A DNA stretch of 64,000 bases, from NCBI GenBank assembly GCA_963674685.2, contig CAXXWT010000004.1, positions 310,001 through 374,000 on the forward strand, read 5' to 3'. This DNA is from G963674685 sp963674685. Lineage in GTDB: Bacteria; Lernaellota; Lernaellaia; JACKCT01. The stretch's first letter is position 1; each line of letters starts with the position of its first letter. Shown one piece after another: positions 51,797-60,422 of the stretch. The position numbers and the translations under genes are program-made. The notes beneath the pieces are model-generated. The model saw only the letters and a list, made by a program, of their open reading frames with translations. It made no database searches and was not told where the DNA came from.

Positions 51797-52621
51797 TTAA
51801 TCTCCTATTGTGATTATCTCTTCCCCGATTTCGGGCCGGCCTTGAAACAGGATGCGACCTTTGAGTTGTCCTGTGGCCGCGTCCTGTTCATGGATCGATA
51901 CCGCCATCCCTTTGTGATAAGGCCGTTCATGATAATCGAGAATGAGAACCAAGTTCTTTTCTTTGAGACAACCCCGAACCAGCGCCGTTCCGCGATAGGT
52001 GATGGTGTCGAATGTCAGCGTATATTGAGCCCGTCTCGTGTGCTGATCGTTGGTGAGCCTGATAAATCCGGTCCCGGAATATACTTTTCCGCCCGGGTAG
52101 ATTCCCCGTACGTTGACCGAATAGGAAACCGATTGGCTCGCGGCGTCAGCAAGAGGCTCAAGGATGCGAAGCCTGCGCTGCTTCGGGGCTAATTGAGCCA
52201 GTTTCGGGGGCGGCTTCGCCCTGGCAACGGCCGGCGATGCGTTTGCGGATTTCGCCGGCGTTTTCGAGCCTGTAGGTGACGCTTTAACTTTTTTCTTTGA
52301 TGAACCGGCTTTTTTCGAGGCTTTTTTCTTGGCCGGAGCTTTTTTCTTCGCCGGGGCTTTCTTCTTCGCCGGGGCTTTTTTCTTCGCCGGGGCTTTCTTT
52401 TTGGCCGGGGCTTTTTTCTTGGCCGGAGCCTTTTTCTTGGCGACTTTCTTTTTCGCCGGGGCTTTCTTCTTCACAACCTTCTTGACGACTTTTTTCTTCG
52501 CCGGGGCCTTTTTCTTGGCGACTTTTTTCTTCGCCGGGGCTTTTTTCTTGGCCGGGGCCTTCTTCTTCGCTACCTTTTTCTTCGCCGGGGCTTTTTTCTT
52601 GGCGGGTTTTGCACAAGCCAT
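51797..52621 (-). CDS. histone-H1-like Lys/Ala/Pro-rich protein with C-terminal beta domain
   Basis: This 274-residue protein's first ~110 residues are almost only repeats of KKAPAKKK and KKVAKKK, as in bacterial histone-H1-like proteins (Hc1/AlgP type) that bind DNA or RNA. A Ser/Pro/Ala-rich hinge follows. The last ~125 residues (from RRLRILEPLADAASQ) form an unrecognised beta-rich domain containing ALVRGCLKEKNLVLILDYHE. H1-like proteins normally lack such a domain, so this is an unusual fusion. The ATG at 52621 has GGAGG at a good distance. tRNA-Leu lies 41 bases upstream on the same strand. Confidence 0.8.
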   Translation of the reverse strand: MACAKPAKKKAPAKKKVAKKKAPAKKKAPAKKKVAKKKAPAKKKVVKKVVKKKAPAKKKVAKKKAPAKKKAPAKKKAPAKKKAPAKKKAPAKKKAPAKKKASKKAGSSKKKVKASPTGSKTPAKSANASPAVARAKPPPKLAQLAPKQRRLRILEPLADAASQSVSYSVNVRGIYPGGKVYSGTGFIRLTNDQHTRRAQYTLTFDTITYRGTALVRGCLKEKNLVLILDYHERPYHKGMAVSIHEQDAATGQLKGRILFQGRPEIGEEIITIGD

Positions 52622-52662
52622 AATTGTCCTCCACAAAGTTGTGTTTCGTAATTATGGCAGAC

Positions 52663-52746
52663 TGCCTGGAGCGGGGATCGAACCCGCATGACCTTTCGGC
52701 CACAGGATTTTAAGTCCTGCGTGTCTGCCAGTTCCACCATCCAGGC
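52663..52746 (-). tRNA. tRNA-Leu (anticodon TAA)
   Basis: The acceptor stem is GCCTGGA paired with TCCAGGC plus discriminator A. The anticodon arm is CAGGA-CTTAAAA-TCCTG with TAA at 52712-52710. A long variable arm (TGGCCGAAAGGTCA) and the TTCGATC T-loop complete the class II structure. CCA is not encoded. The length of 84 bases fits tRNA-Leu. Confidence 0.95.
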
Positions 52747-53549
52747 GCTCTCGCGATAAAGCTTTTATCTTTATCCGTTAACGCCTGTCAACGAATCAAA
52801 GAACGTGCCGCCCGCTCAAATGACGCCTCCTTTCCATCGGTCCGGGCGTGCTGAGTATTTTATCAATCGGCCCTTGACGGGCTTTTGCGCTGTTTTACTT
52901 CCGCGATAGTTTTAATTTTCTTCCAGCCGGCTTGCGTCGAATTCTTCTCGGCGCGATGTAATCCAACTTGTTATCGGCTTAAATCCTTTGGCATTCTCCA
53001 GTGAGAATGAGTTTCATTTTGAAAACTTTGGCGTCCGTATCGAAGTCGTTATCAAAGGCGCTCAAGGATTCTTGTAGAGGGCGTTTCAATGTCGCGCCTG
53101 ATCGTTGTGTTGGATGGATTTTGCGTTGGTGCGGCCCGCGAAGTTTTTGGTTGGGAAAGGAAAAAAAACACCGGGTCGTCAAGGAGGGAATTTTTCGGGC
53201 TAGCGTTACAGATTTCAGCTTATTCATATCCTCTGATCGAGTCCCGAATTTGTTTACCCGGTTTATGATTCAGCCAACCGCTTGTTTTGAAGTTGATTTC
53301 TTTCCTGGAAGAACACCTTAGGTCATACAATATTTGGTGTCAATATTTTTTTCGCCTACGACAAGTAGATATGTCGATTTTTTTCAATTTTATTTCTTCA
53401 CGTGTTCAGTACAGATTCAAATCTTCACGTGATATGTCAAAACGGCTTGATGTGACAGTTGTCAATAGGAACCGTCATCGGCTCATCAGCTTGTATTGAC
53501 GGGCCTTTCAGCGCGCCCGACGACATCGAAAAATTAAAAAAAGGATTTC
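52747..53549. other. 803-bp region without a recognised gene
   Basis: The region is AT-richer than its neighbours. A frame of 106 codons (53001-53321, plus) has no family resemblance and no convincing ribosome site; I do not call it. No repeat or RNA gene was seen besides the tRNA at its left and the promoter at its right. Confidence 0.5.
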
Positions 53550-53577
53550 TTGACGATGCCCGACGGGACGATATAAT
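53550..53577 (+). promoter_or_regulatory. sigma70-type promoter of aspS-asnS
   Basis: TTGACG (53550-53555) and a perfect TATAAT (53572-53577) are 16 bases apart. The transcript would start near 53584, which rules out the longer open frame at 53586 as the start and supports the ATG at 53658. Confidence 0.8.
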
Positions 53578-53657
53578 CCCTTCCTTTGGCGAAGGAATCG
53601 TCGAGCGTTTTTTTCAAAGCGCAAAAATTTTTACGGCAGCCATCAAGCGAGTACGAC

Positions 53658-55421
53658 ATGAAAAGAACTCATATGTGCGGCAGGCTCAGAGCAAAGCAGG
53701 AAGGCGTCGACGTCGTCGTTTGCGGATGGGTGGCGCGAAGGCGCGATCTGGGACAGCTCATCTTCATCACGCTCAGGGATCGCGAGGGGGTCGTTCAGCT
53801 TGTCTTCGATCCCGCCGATACGCCGGCGCCGATCATGGAAGCCGCGGCGAAACTGCGCGCCGAGTTCGTCGTCGCCGCCAAGGGCCGCGTTCGATTGCGC
53901 CCGGAGGATATGCGCAACAAGGATATGGAAACCGGCGACGTGGAAATCCTCGTCGGCGAACTGGAAATTCTCAACGAAGCGCAGGCGCCGCCCTTCGTGA
54001 TCGTCGACGACGTGGACGCCATGGAGGATCTGCGCCTGCGTTATCGCTATCTGGATTTGCGCAGGCCGCGCCTGCAAAAGATATTCAAGGTCCGATACGA
54101 GGCATGCCGGATCATTCGCGAGAAACTCACGGCGCAAAGCTTCATGGAAATCGAAACACCCTATCTGACCAAGAGCACTCCGGAAGGCGCCAGGGACTAC
54201 GTGGTTCCGTCGCGCGTGGCGCCGGGGCGCTTTTACGCTCTGCCGCAAAGCCCGCAATTGTTCAAGCAGCTTCTCATGGTCGCCGGATACGATCGCTACT
54301 ATCAGATCGTCCATTGTTTTCGCGACGAGGATTTGCGCAGCGACCGGCAGCCGGAATTCACGCAGTTGGACATGGAGGCCAGCTTCGTCGATCGCGACGA
54401 TCTGTTCGCCGTCGTGGAAGATTTGATGGCGACGATGATCGAGCGCATCAAGGGCGTGCGCCCGGCGACGCCTTTCGACCGCATGACCTACGCCGAGGCG
54501 ATGGACCGATACGGCAGCGACAAGCCGGACCGGCGCTTCGGGCTGGAACTGGTGAAGTTGGAGGAGATTTTCGCGAATGCCGAATTCAAGGTCATCCAAT
54601 CCGCGCTTCAAAACGGCGGAATCGTGCGCGGCCTTCTGGCGCCCATCGGCTCCTATTCGCGCAAGCAGATGGACGGATTGATCGAATACGTCAAACCGTA
54701 CGGCGCCAAGGGCATCGTCTGGGGCAAACTCGTCGACGGCGCGTGGACCGGCGGCGCGACGAAGTATTTTTCCGAGGCGGAGAAAGACGCTTTAACCAAG
54801 ACGCTGGGCGCGAAAGAGGGCGACGCTTTTTGCATCATCGCCGACAAGCCCAAGGTGGTTTACGATTCCCTGGGCGCGCTACGCCTGAAGCTGGGAAAAG
54901 ACCTGGAGCTGATCGACGCGAGCGAAGAAAATCTTCTCTGGGTGGTGGATTTTCCCCTGCTGGAATGGGACGAGGAAGACGGCCGCTACTACGCCATGCA
55001 TCATCCTTTCACCAGCCCGCTGCCCGATCATGTCTCCATGATGGAGGAAAATCCCGGCGACGTTCTCGCCGACGCCTACGACATCGTATGGAACGGCTAC
55101 GAGATCGGCGGCGGATCGATAAGAATTCATCGACGGGAAATTCAATCCAGGATGTTCACGCTGTTGGGCATCGACGAAAGAGAAGCCGTCGAGAAATTCG
55201 GATTCTTTTTGGAGGCCTTGAAATATGGCGCGCCTCCGCACGGCGGCATCGCTTTCGGCCTGGACCGGATTGTCATGCTTTTAGTGGGAACCAAGAACAT
55301 CCGGGACGTTATTGCGTTTCCCAAGACGACGAAAGCCGCGTGCCTGATGACCGAATCGCCGGGTGCGCTGATGACCGAACAACTCGACGAGCTCGGCATC
55401 GTCTTGAAAGTGAAGGAATGA
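53658..55421 (+). CDS. aspS: aspartyl-tRNA synthetase
   Basis: This 587-residue class IIb synthetase charges tRNA-Asp. The N-terminal OB fold (CGWVARRRDLGQLIFITLRD), the class II core with motif 2 (CFRDEDLRSDRQPEFTQLD), the bacterial GAD insert domain and motif 3 (GIAFGLDRIVMLL) are all present. The insert makes it a bacterial-type enzyme. Whether it discriminates Asp from Asn tRNA cannot be read directly, but an AsnRS gene follows, so discrimination is likely. It starts at ATG 53658, supported by the promoter position. Its stop overlaps the asnS region by 4 bases. Confidence 0.96.
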   Translation: MKRTHMCGRLRAKQEGVDVVVCGWVARRRDLGQLIFITLRDREGVVQLVFDPADTPAPIMEAAAKLRAEFVVAAKGRVRLRPEDMRNKDMETGDVEILVGELEILNEAQAPPFVIVDDVDAMEDLRLRYRYLDLRRPRLQKIFKVRYEACRIIREKLTAQSFMEIETPYLTKSTPEGARDYVVPSRVAPGRFYALPQSPQLFKQLLMVAGYDRYYQIVHCFRDEDLRSDRQPEFTQLDMEASFVDRDDLFAVVEDLMATMIERIKGVRPATPFDRMTYAEAMDRYGSDKPDRRFGLELVKLEEIFANAEFKVIQSALQNGGIVRGLLAPIGSYSRKQMDGLIEYVKPYGAKGIVWGKLVDGAWTGGATKYFSEAEKDALTKTLGAKEGDAFCIIADKPKVVYDSLGALRLKLGKDLELIDASEENLLWVVDFPLLEWDEEDGRYYAMHHPFTSPLPDHVSMMEENPGDVLADAYDIVWNGYEIGGGSIRIHRREIQSRMFTLLGIDEREAVEKFGFFLEALKYGAPPHGGIAFGLDRIVMLLVGTKNIRDVIAFPKTTKAACLMTESPGALMTEQLDELGIVLKVKE

Positions 55422-55423
55422 TC

Positions 55424-56719
55424 ATGCCGAAATACATCCGCATCGATGAGGTCAAGGATTACGTGGGCGAAAGCGTGGAGATTCGCGGCTGGCTGTACAA
55501 CAAGCGCTCCAGCGGAAAGCTTCATTTCCTGCAGGTTCGCGACGGCTCGCAGACGATCCAGTGCGTTATGTTCAAGGGGAATTTCGACGAGGACACTTTC
55601 AAAACCGCCGATTTGCTTTCCCAGGAAAGCTCCGTGTCGATTGTCGGCAACGTGAAAGAGGATAAGCGTTCGCCCATCGGCTTCGAGATCGACGTGACGG
55701 GTTTTCGCGTCATTTGCCAGGCGCAGGAATATCCGATTTCGTTAAAGGAACACGGCGTCGATTTCCTTTTGAACAATCGCCACCTGTGGCTTCGGTCCAA
55801 GCGCCCGCACGCGATCATGATGATCCGGCATCATTTCATTCGCGCCGTCCACGATTATTTTCACGATCACGGATTCATTCACGTGGATGCGCCGATTCTC
55901 ACCGCCAACGCGTGCGAAGGAACGACCACGCTGTTTTCCACGGAGTATTTCGGCGAGACGGCCTACCTGTCCCAGTCCGGGCAGCTTTACAACGAGCCGA
56001 CCTGTCAGGCCTTCGGAAAAGTCTATTGCTACGGGCCGACCTTCCGCGCCGAAAAGAGCAAGACGCGAAGGCACCTGATGGAATTCTGGATGGTGGAGCC
56101 GGAAGCGGCGTTCATGGAGCACGCGGAGAATATGGATCTCGCCGAGGACTTTCTGGAGTTTGTCGTGCAGCGCATCGTCGAACGCTGCGAGGATCACCTT
56201 GCGACCCTGGAAAGGGATATCGACAAACTGCGCGCCGTGAAAAAACCCTTCCCGCGCATCACTTACGACGAGGCCGTAAAGATTATTCGTGAAAAAGGCG
56301 GCCGGATCGAAGACGACGACGACTTCGGCGCCGAGCACGAAACCCTGGTCTCCGAATCATACGACAAGCCGGTGATCATCGAAAAATATCCCACGAAGGT
56401 CAAAGCCTTTTACATGAAGCGCGATCCCGAGAATCCGGCCAGAGTGCTGGGCATGGACGTCATCGCTCCCGACGGCTACGGCGAAATCATCGGCGGAGGC
56501 CAGCGCGAGGACGACATCGATATATTGCTGAAGAGCATCGACGACCACGGGCTTCCCCGGGAGGCTTTCTCCTGGTATCTGGATGTGAGAAAATACGGTT
56601 CCGTGCCTCATGCGGGATTCGGCCTCGGCATCGAACGGACGCTGATGTGGCTTTGCGGCGTCCATCATCTGCGCGAGACCATTCCCTTTCCGAGATTGAT
56701 GGGGCGGCTGTCTCCCTAA
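55424..56719 (+). CDS. asnS: asparaginyl-tRNA synthetase
   Basis: This 431-residue class IIb enzyme charges tRNA-Asn. The OB fold (VEIRGWLYNKRSSGKLHFLQ), the class II core with motif 2 (FRAEKSKTRRHLMEFWMVEP) and motif 3 (GFGLGIERTLMWL) are seen, with the AsnRS ending TIPFPR. Sequence features such as FLLNNRHLWLRSKRP look closer to archaeal AsnRS/AspRS-like enzymes than to the E. coli form; this is by eye only. The ATG at 55424 has AAGGA at the right distance; an ATG at 55418 overlaps the aspS stop. The long open frame upstream of it (from 53459) is a shadow of aspS. Confidence 0.93.
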   Translation: MPKYIRIDEVKDYVGESVEIRGWLYNKRSSGKLHFLQVRDGSQTIQCVMFKGNFDEDTFKTADLLSQESSVSIVGNVKEDKRSPIGFEIDVTGFRVICQAQEYPISLKEHGVDFLLNNRHLWLRSKRPHAIMMIRHHFIRAVHDYFHDHGFIHVDAPILTANACEGTTTLFSTEYFGETAYLSQSGQLYNEPTCQAFGKVYCYGPTFRAEKSKTRRHLMEFWMVEPEAAFMEHAENMDLAEDFLEFVVQRIVERCEDHLATLERDIDKLRAVKKPFPRITYDEAVKIIREKGGRIEDDDDFGAEHETLVSESYDKPVIIEKYPTKVKAFYMKRDPENPARVLGMDVIAPDGYGEIIGGGQREDDIDILLKSIDDHGLPREAFSWYLDVRKYGSVPHAGFGLGIERTLMWLCGVHHLRETIPFPRLMGRLSP

Positions 56720-56746
56720 CGCATTTTTTGTAAGGGCGGGTGAATC

Positions 56747-58180
56747 ATGCCGGACGAAAAGGAAAAGGATGTCAGGGTTACGGATCTTTTAAACGAGATC
56801 GACGATAGCCCGGAGCCGGAAACGGGCGAAAAAAGCGATTCCGACGCCCCTCCCGATCCTCCGAAAAAGAAAAAGAGAAGTTTAACGCGCATCATCCTTT
56901 ATGTATTCCTGGGATTCGTCGCCCTGCGGGTTGCCGTATGCCTGCCCGGCCAGAGAGTGCACGGACCGCGGGACGCGCATCTATTAATCACGACGCCGCC
57001 GGAATTCACGTACGACGGCCCGGGCCAAATTTTTTACTTCGGTCAAAACTCTCAACTGAAAGGATCGGCGGTCAAGTTTCTCGCGCCTTTTCACAGCGAG
57101 ATATTGGATCAGAACCGGGAAGTCATCGTTTTTCTGCCGGCAGGTTATGAAAAACTGCTGGAGCCTTTGCCGCTGGTGATCATTTTTCACGGATACCTGG
57201 ATCAGCCGTTGCATATGGGCGCGACGGTGATCGAGGCGTTCGAGTACGCCATTACTATCGGGCAGATGCCTCCGAGCGTTCTGGTGTTTCCGGATATATC
57301 GCTTGGCGGCAGCCCCGTGGACAATCCCGATACGCCCTTGGACGATCGGCTGGGCTCCTGGGCGGTCAACTCCAATCGGGGCCGCTACCATGATTACGTC
57401 ATGGAGGAACTGCTGCCCTGGATTTATAAGAACTATCCCGTCCGCGAAGATCCGTACGGCACGGCGTTGATGGGATATTCGGCGGGAGGTCATATCGCCC
57501 TGAATCTGACCATGAAGCATCCCAATCTGGCCATGTCCACGGTCAGCATCGCGGGAACCATCGACACGCGATACTCCATTAACGGCTTCAGGCGCCGCCC
57601 ATACAATCCGGCGGCTTACAGACCCATAGAGGATGATAAACCGAAGCGCGTCGTGGTCCAGATCCCCGTCACCGGCAAATTTACCGATGAATGGGCTTTC
57701 TGGCCCGTATTCAACAGCGACGAACAGCCGGGTCCGGTATGGCGGGAGGACAAGCCGGTTTGGGAAAGGCTGCGCGATGAAAATCCCATGGACATGGCGC
57801 GCGATGATAAGTTGGACATGACCGGCCATGCGTTTTATCTCGTGGCGGGCCAAAAGGACGGTTTCTTTTATCAGCATCACATCGCGCCTTTTTCCGATCT
57901 TCTGGTCAAGCGCGGAGCGAAGGTCTATCCCGACAATCCCATCCGGCCCGGCGGGCACACGGGATTCTTTGTCAAAAAGGAAGCGCCCGACGCGGCGAAG
58001 TGGCTCGGCAAGCGACTGCGTGAGATTGAACTGCTCGCAAATACTTCGATCGCGGAAACCGAAACGGAAGCCGAACCGGAAAACGTGGAACCTTCGGATG
58101 CCGTGCAGCAAGAGCCCGCCGCGGAGGCGGCTGACGCCGGCGACCAGGATAAACCTTCTTTAGGCGCCGGAAGCAAATGA
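56747..58180 (+). CDS. membrane-anchored esterase of the esterase-D/alpha-beta hydrolase type
   Basis: This 477-residue protein has an acidic cytoplasmic N-terminus (1-45) with a KKKKRS stop signal and one membrane anchor (about 48-65). An extracytoplasmic alpha/beta-hydrolase domain follows. The nucleophile is Ser245 in MGYSAGGH, the acid AGQKDGFF and the His PGGHTGFF, so the triad is complete. The family (putative esterase, PF00756-like) includes S-formylglutathione hydrolase and mycolyl transferases. The tail is rich in Glu/Ala and unordered. It lies 27 bases after asnS and may be co-transcribed. The substrate is unknown. Confidence 0.85.
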   Translation: MPDEKEKDVRVTDLLNEIDDSPEPETGEKSDSDAPPDPPKKKKRSLTRIILYVFLGFVALRVAVCLPGQRVHGPRDAHLLITTPPEFTYDGPGQIFYFGQNSQLKGSAVKFLAPFHSEILDQNREVIVFLPAGYEKLLEPLPLVIIFHGYLDQPLHMGATVIEAFEYAITIGQMPPSVLVFPDISLGGSPVDNPDTPLDDRLGSWAVNSNRGRYHDYVMEELLPWIYKNYPVREDPYGTALMGYSAGGHIALNLTMKHPNLAMSTVSIAGTIDTRYSINGFRRRPYNPAAYRPIEDDKPKRVVVQIPVTGKFTDEWAFWPVFNSDEQPGPVWREDKPVWERLRDENPMDMARDDKLDMTGHAFYLVAGQKDGFFYQHHIAPFSDLLVKRGAKVYPDNPIRPGGHTGFFVKKEAPDAAKWLGKRLREIELLANTSIAETETEAEPENVEPSDAVQQEPAAEAADAGDQDKPSLGAGSK

Positions 58181-58244
58181 ACCGTAAAATGATTTGAAAT
58201 CATCCCGGTGCGATAAAAAACTTGATCACTTCAAGGAGTTTGCC

Positions 58245-60092
58245 TTGAGTATTATCCGGACGAAAAAATTCTCTTTCATGCTGTTCATTGCCGCCATATC
58301 CCTGTGCCTGTTTGCGGGATGCGGCGACGACGATGATGATTCTGATGACGATTCCGAGGACGTAAACGACGATCTCGATGATGATGTGAACGACGACGCG
58401 GATGATGACCTCGATGACGACGCCGATGACGACACGCAGTCCGAATGCGATTCCGGCGACGTGAAGTGCGGCGATGAGGCTTTGAATATTCTCATCTGCA
58501 CGCAGGACGGGCAGTGGGCAATTTCGACGAAGTGTATGGAGGATCATGGCAGACTTTGTGAAAATGGGGCGTGCGTGGATTCTTGGGCTTACGGCTCTCC
58601 TGAATTTGAATCCTGCGCGGATGATCCCAACGCCACGGCTTTGAGTCTTAAAGAAAAAGCCGCGTGGTACGATGAAATCGCCTCGCGTCTGCACATGCAT
58701 CCCGATGATAAAAGAATTCACAACGTGACGGTCCCGGAAGATGTGACGGAAGACGACGGAACCTGGGAGGATGTCGCCGACTGGCGCACGGGGGAAAACG
58801 ACGGGCTGTGGACCGGCCTGTACATCACCTCGCAGGCGTTTCGTTACGCCGTGACCGGCGATGAAGATGCGCTGGCGAATTTGCGCGTCATGATGGACGG
58901 CATGATGATCGGCACGCGCATCACCGGCGTCCCGGGGCTTTTCACCAGGGAATATATCAACCCCGAAATTCAGGGCATGGACTGCCCGGCGGATCTCAAC
59001 CGCTACGTTCCCGACGTGGAGAAAGACGACAACAAATGGGTGAAGGTGGATACGGACGGCGCGATCCTGACCTATGACGACGTGAATGAACAGTGGGTGC
59101 GCAACGCGCATTTTGTTCCCGACGAATACGCCGGTTGGTGCTGGCTGGACAACGTGTCCCAGGACGAGTACGCCGGGCACATGCTGGCGCTGGGCAGCGT
59201 GTATATGCTGGTCGACGACGAGCAGGTGCGCGGCATAGCGGCGCAGCTCCTGGAAGAAGTCGCCGATCACCTGATGCAAAACGACATGGCGCTGGTGGAC
59301 TGGGACGGGCGCGAAACCGAGCACGGCCGTTTCTGGCCTTTGGCGCTGACCGACTTTCCCGGCTTCAATTCCATCATGGGCTTAAACTACATCAAGATGG
59401 GCGCCGTCGCGTCGGGCCGCGAGGATATACGGGAGTATTACGACGATTGCCTCTTGCAGAAAAACGGTTCCAACGACTGCCTGGATCGATACCTCACGCC
59501 GGCGCAATCTTTCGCCGACTGGCTATGGCTCACGGGATTTTACATCGGCCGGGACGGATGCAAATCCAACTGGAACAACATCGCCATGGGTTTTTGCAAT
59601 ATCTTCACGCTGATCTGGTACGAATGGGAAATCGAACTGCGCAAGCAGGTGCAGGGCGTGTTGGAAAATCAACTTTTTTATTATCATGACAGCCTGCGCG
59701 AGATGGCCGATCAGCACAACGCGGCGTGGGCGATCATCTTCGCTTCGATGAAAGACACGGGGCCCGATTCCACCGGGCAGGACATAGCGGCGGTCGATGA
59801 CGCCATATGTTCTTTGCAACAGTTCCCGGAAAGCAAGGCCATGCCGGAGCTTCACGTGGGTGAAGAGGATTTTCCCACCGACCAGAGCTGCGAAAGCCGC
59901 TTTGACGGCGAATACCTGACGTACGATCCGGTTCCGGTGCATCTGCAATGCCCGCATACTTTTGTTTGGTGGAGCAATCCCTATGAGCATCAGGACTGCG
60001 CGGAGAATCCGCATGACATCAAACAGCCCGCTGATTATCTGATGCCTTACTGGATGGGACGGTACTTCGGGTATATTGACGAGTCGTGGTGA
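58245..60092 (+). CDS. Asp-linker lipoprotein, possibly an (alpha/alpha) toroid enzyme
   Basis: This 615-residue lipoprotein starts at TTG 58245 with AAGGAG seven bases before. That start gives a typical signal peptide with lipobox LFAGC (Cys26). An Asp tract (28-64) and a small Cys-rich module (CDSGDVKCGDEALNILIC) follow. The main domain (from about 150) is helical with repeats such as DGLWTGLYITSQAFRYAVTG and EYAGHMLALGSVYMLV. These resemble the alpha/alpha toroids of some glycoside hydrolases and epimerases. I do not recognise the exact family. It is probably displayed at the cell surface. Confidence 0.78.
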   Translation: MSIIRTKKFSFMLFIAAISLCLFAGCGDDDDDSDDDSEDVNDDLDDDVNDDADDDLDDDADDDTQSECDSGDVKCGDEALNILICTQDGQWAISTKCMEDHGRLCENGACVDSWAYGSPEFESCADDPNATALSLKEKAAWYDEIASRLHMHPDDKRIHNVTVPEDVTEDDGTWEDVADWRTGENDGLWTGLYITSQAFRYAVTGDEDALANLRVMMDGMMIGTRITGVPGLFTREYINPEIQGMDCPADLNRYVPDVEKDDNKWVKVDTDGAILTYDDVNEQWVRNAHFVPDEYAGWCWLDNVSQDEYAGHMLALGSVYMLVDDEQVRGIAAQLLEEVADHLMQNDMALVDWDGRETEHGRFWPLALTDFPGFNSIMGLNYIKMGAVASGREDIREYYDDCLLQKNGSNDCLDRYLTPAQSFADWLWLTGFYIGRDGCKSNWNNIAMGFCNIFTLIWYEWEIELRKQVQGVLENQLFYYHDSLREMADQHNAAWAIIFASMKDTGPDSTGQDIAAVDDAICSLQQFPESKAMPELHVGEEDFPTDQSCESRFDGEYLTYDPVPVHLQCPHTFVWWSNPYEHQDCAENPHDIKQPADYLMPYWMGRYFGYIDESW

Positions 60093-60135
60093 TCGCTAAA
60101 GTGTCGAGAATCAAATTCAATACGCGATGACGCTG

Positions 60136-60275
60136 TCATTCCGAGTGAGTCCGTCAGGACGAGTCGAGGAATCCCTTCAAAGAGGCGTGATCGCCTTGTT
60201 ATGATGTAAACGTTAAAATAATAATCCATCGTTAAAGGGATCCCTCCACTACGCTTCGCTTTGGTCGGGATGACA
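60136..60275. repeat. family B palindromic repeat, copy 2
   Basis: It is the same structure as at 15740-15880. The ends are TCATTCCGA and TCGGGATGA, with inner GAATCCCTT and AAGGGATCC. The inner hairpin here is AGGCG-tgat-CGCCT, where copy 1 has GACG-taaa-CGTC. Confidence 0.75.
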
Positions 60276-60282
60276 AGTAGAA

Positions 60283-60400
60283 TTTGCAAACTGGTTCACT
60301 CTCTTTGCAAACTGGTTCACTCTCTTTGCAAACTGGTTCACTCTCTTTGCAAACTGGTTCACTCTCTTTGCAAACTGGTTCACTATTTTTACAAACGGGC
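60283..60400. repeat. 21-bp tandem repeat, five units plus a degenerate sixth
   Basis: The unit is TTTGCAAACTGGTTCACTCTC. Four exact copies start at 60283, 60304, 60325 and 60346. A fifth (60367-60387) ends differently, and a decayed sixth begins at 60388 with TTTACAAACGG. There are no spacers. Confidence 0.85.
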
Positions 60401-60422
60401 CCGCTGCGACAAGGGAAAATAT

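Larger units (their letters stand above)
60093..60422. other. 330-bp intergenic region with repeat B and 21-bp tandem repeats
   Basis: It lies between convergent genes and consists almost entirely of the two repeat elements listed separately. Frames crossing it (for example one with repeated CKLVHSL) are produced by the repeats. Confidence 0.65.

Noticed and set aside
52329..52691. Phe/Ala/Gly-rich protein on the plus strand
   Set aside because: It is the antisense of the KAPAKKK repeats and runs into the tRNA gene.
53001..53321. 106-codon ORF in the gap before aspS
   Set aside because: Atypical composition, weak start and no recognisable motif; left as non-coding.
53459..55423. A 1086-codon open frame ending in AsnRS, as a fusion protein
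   Set aside because: The part before 55424 is the aspS gene read in another frame and is low-complexity Arg/Gly sequence.
60283..60400. CRISPR array
   Set aside because: The 21-bp units abut each other with no spacers, and no cas gene is present.
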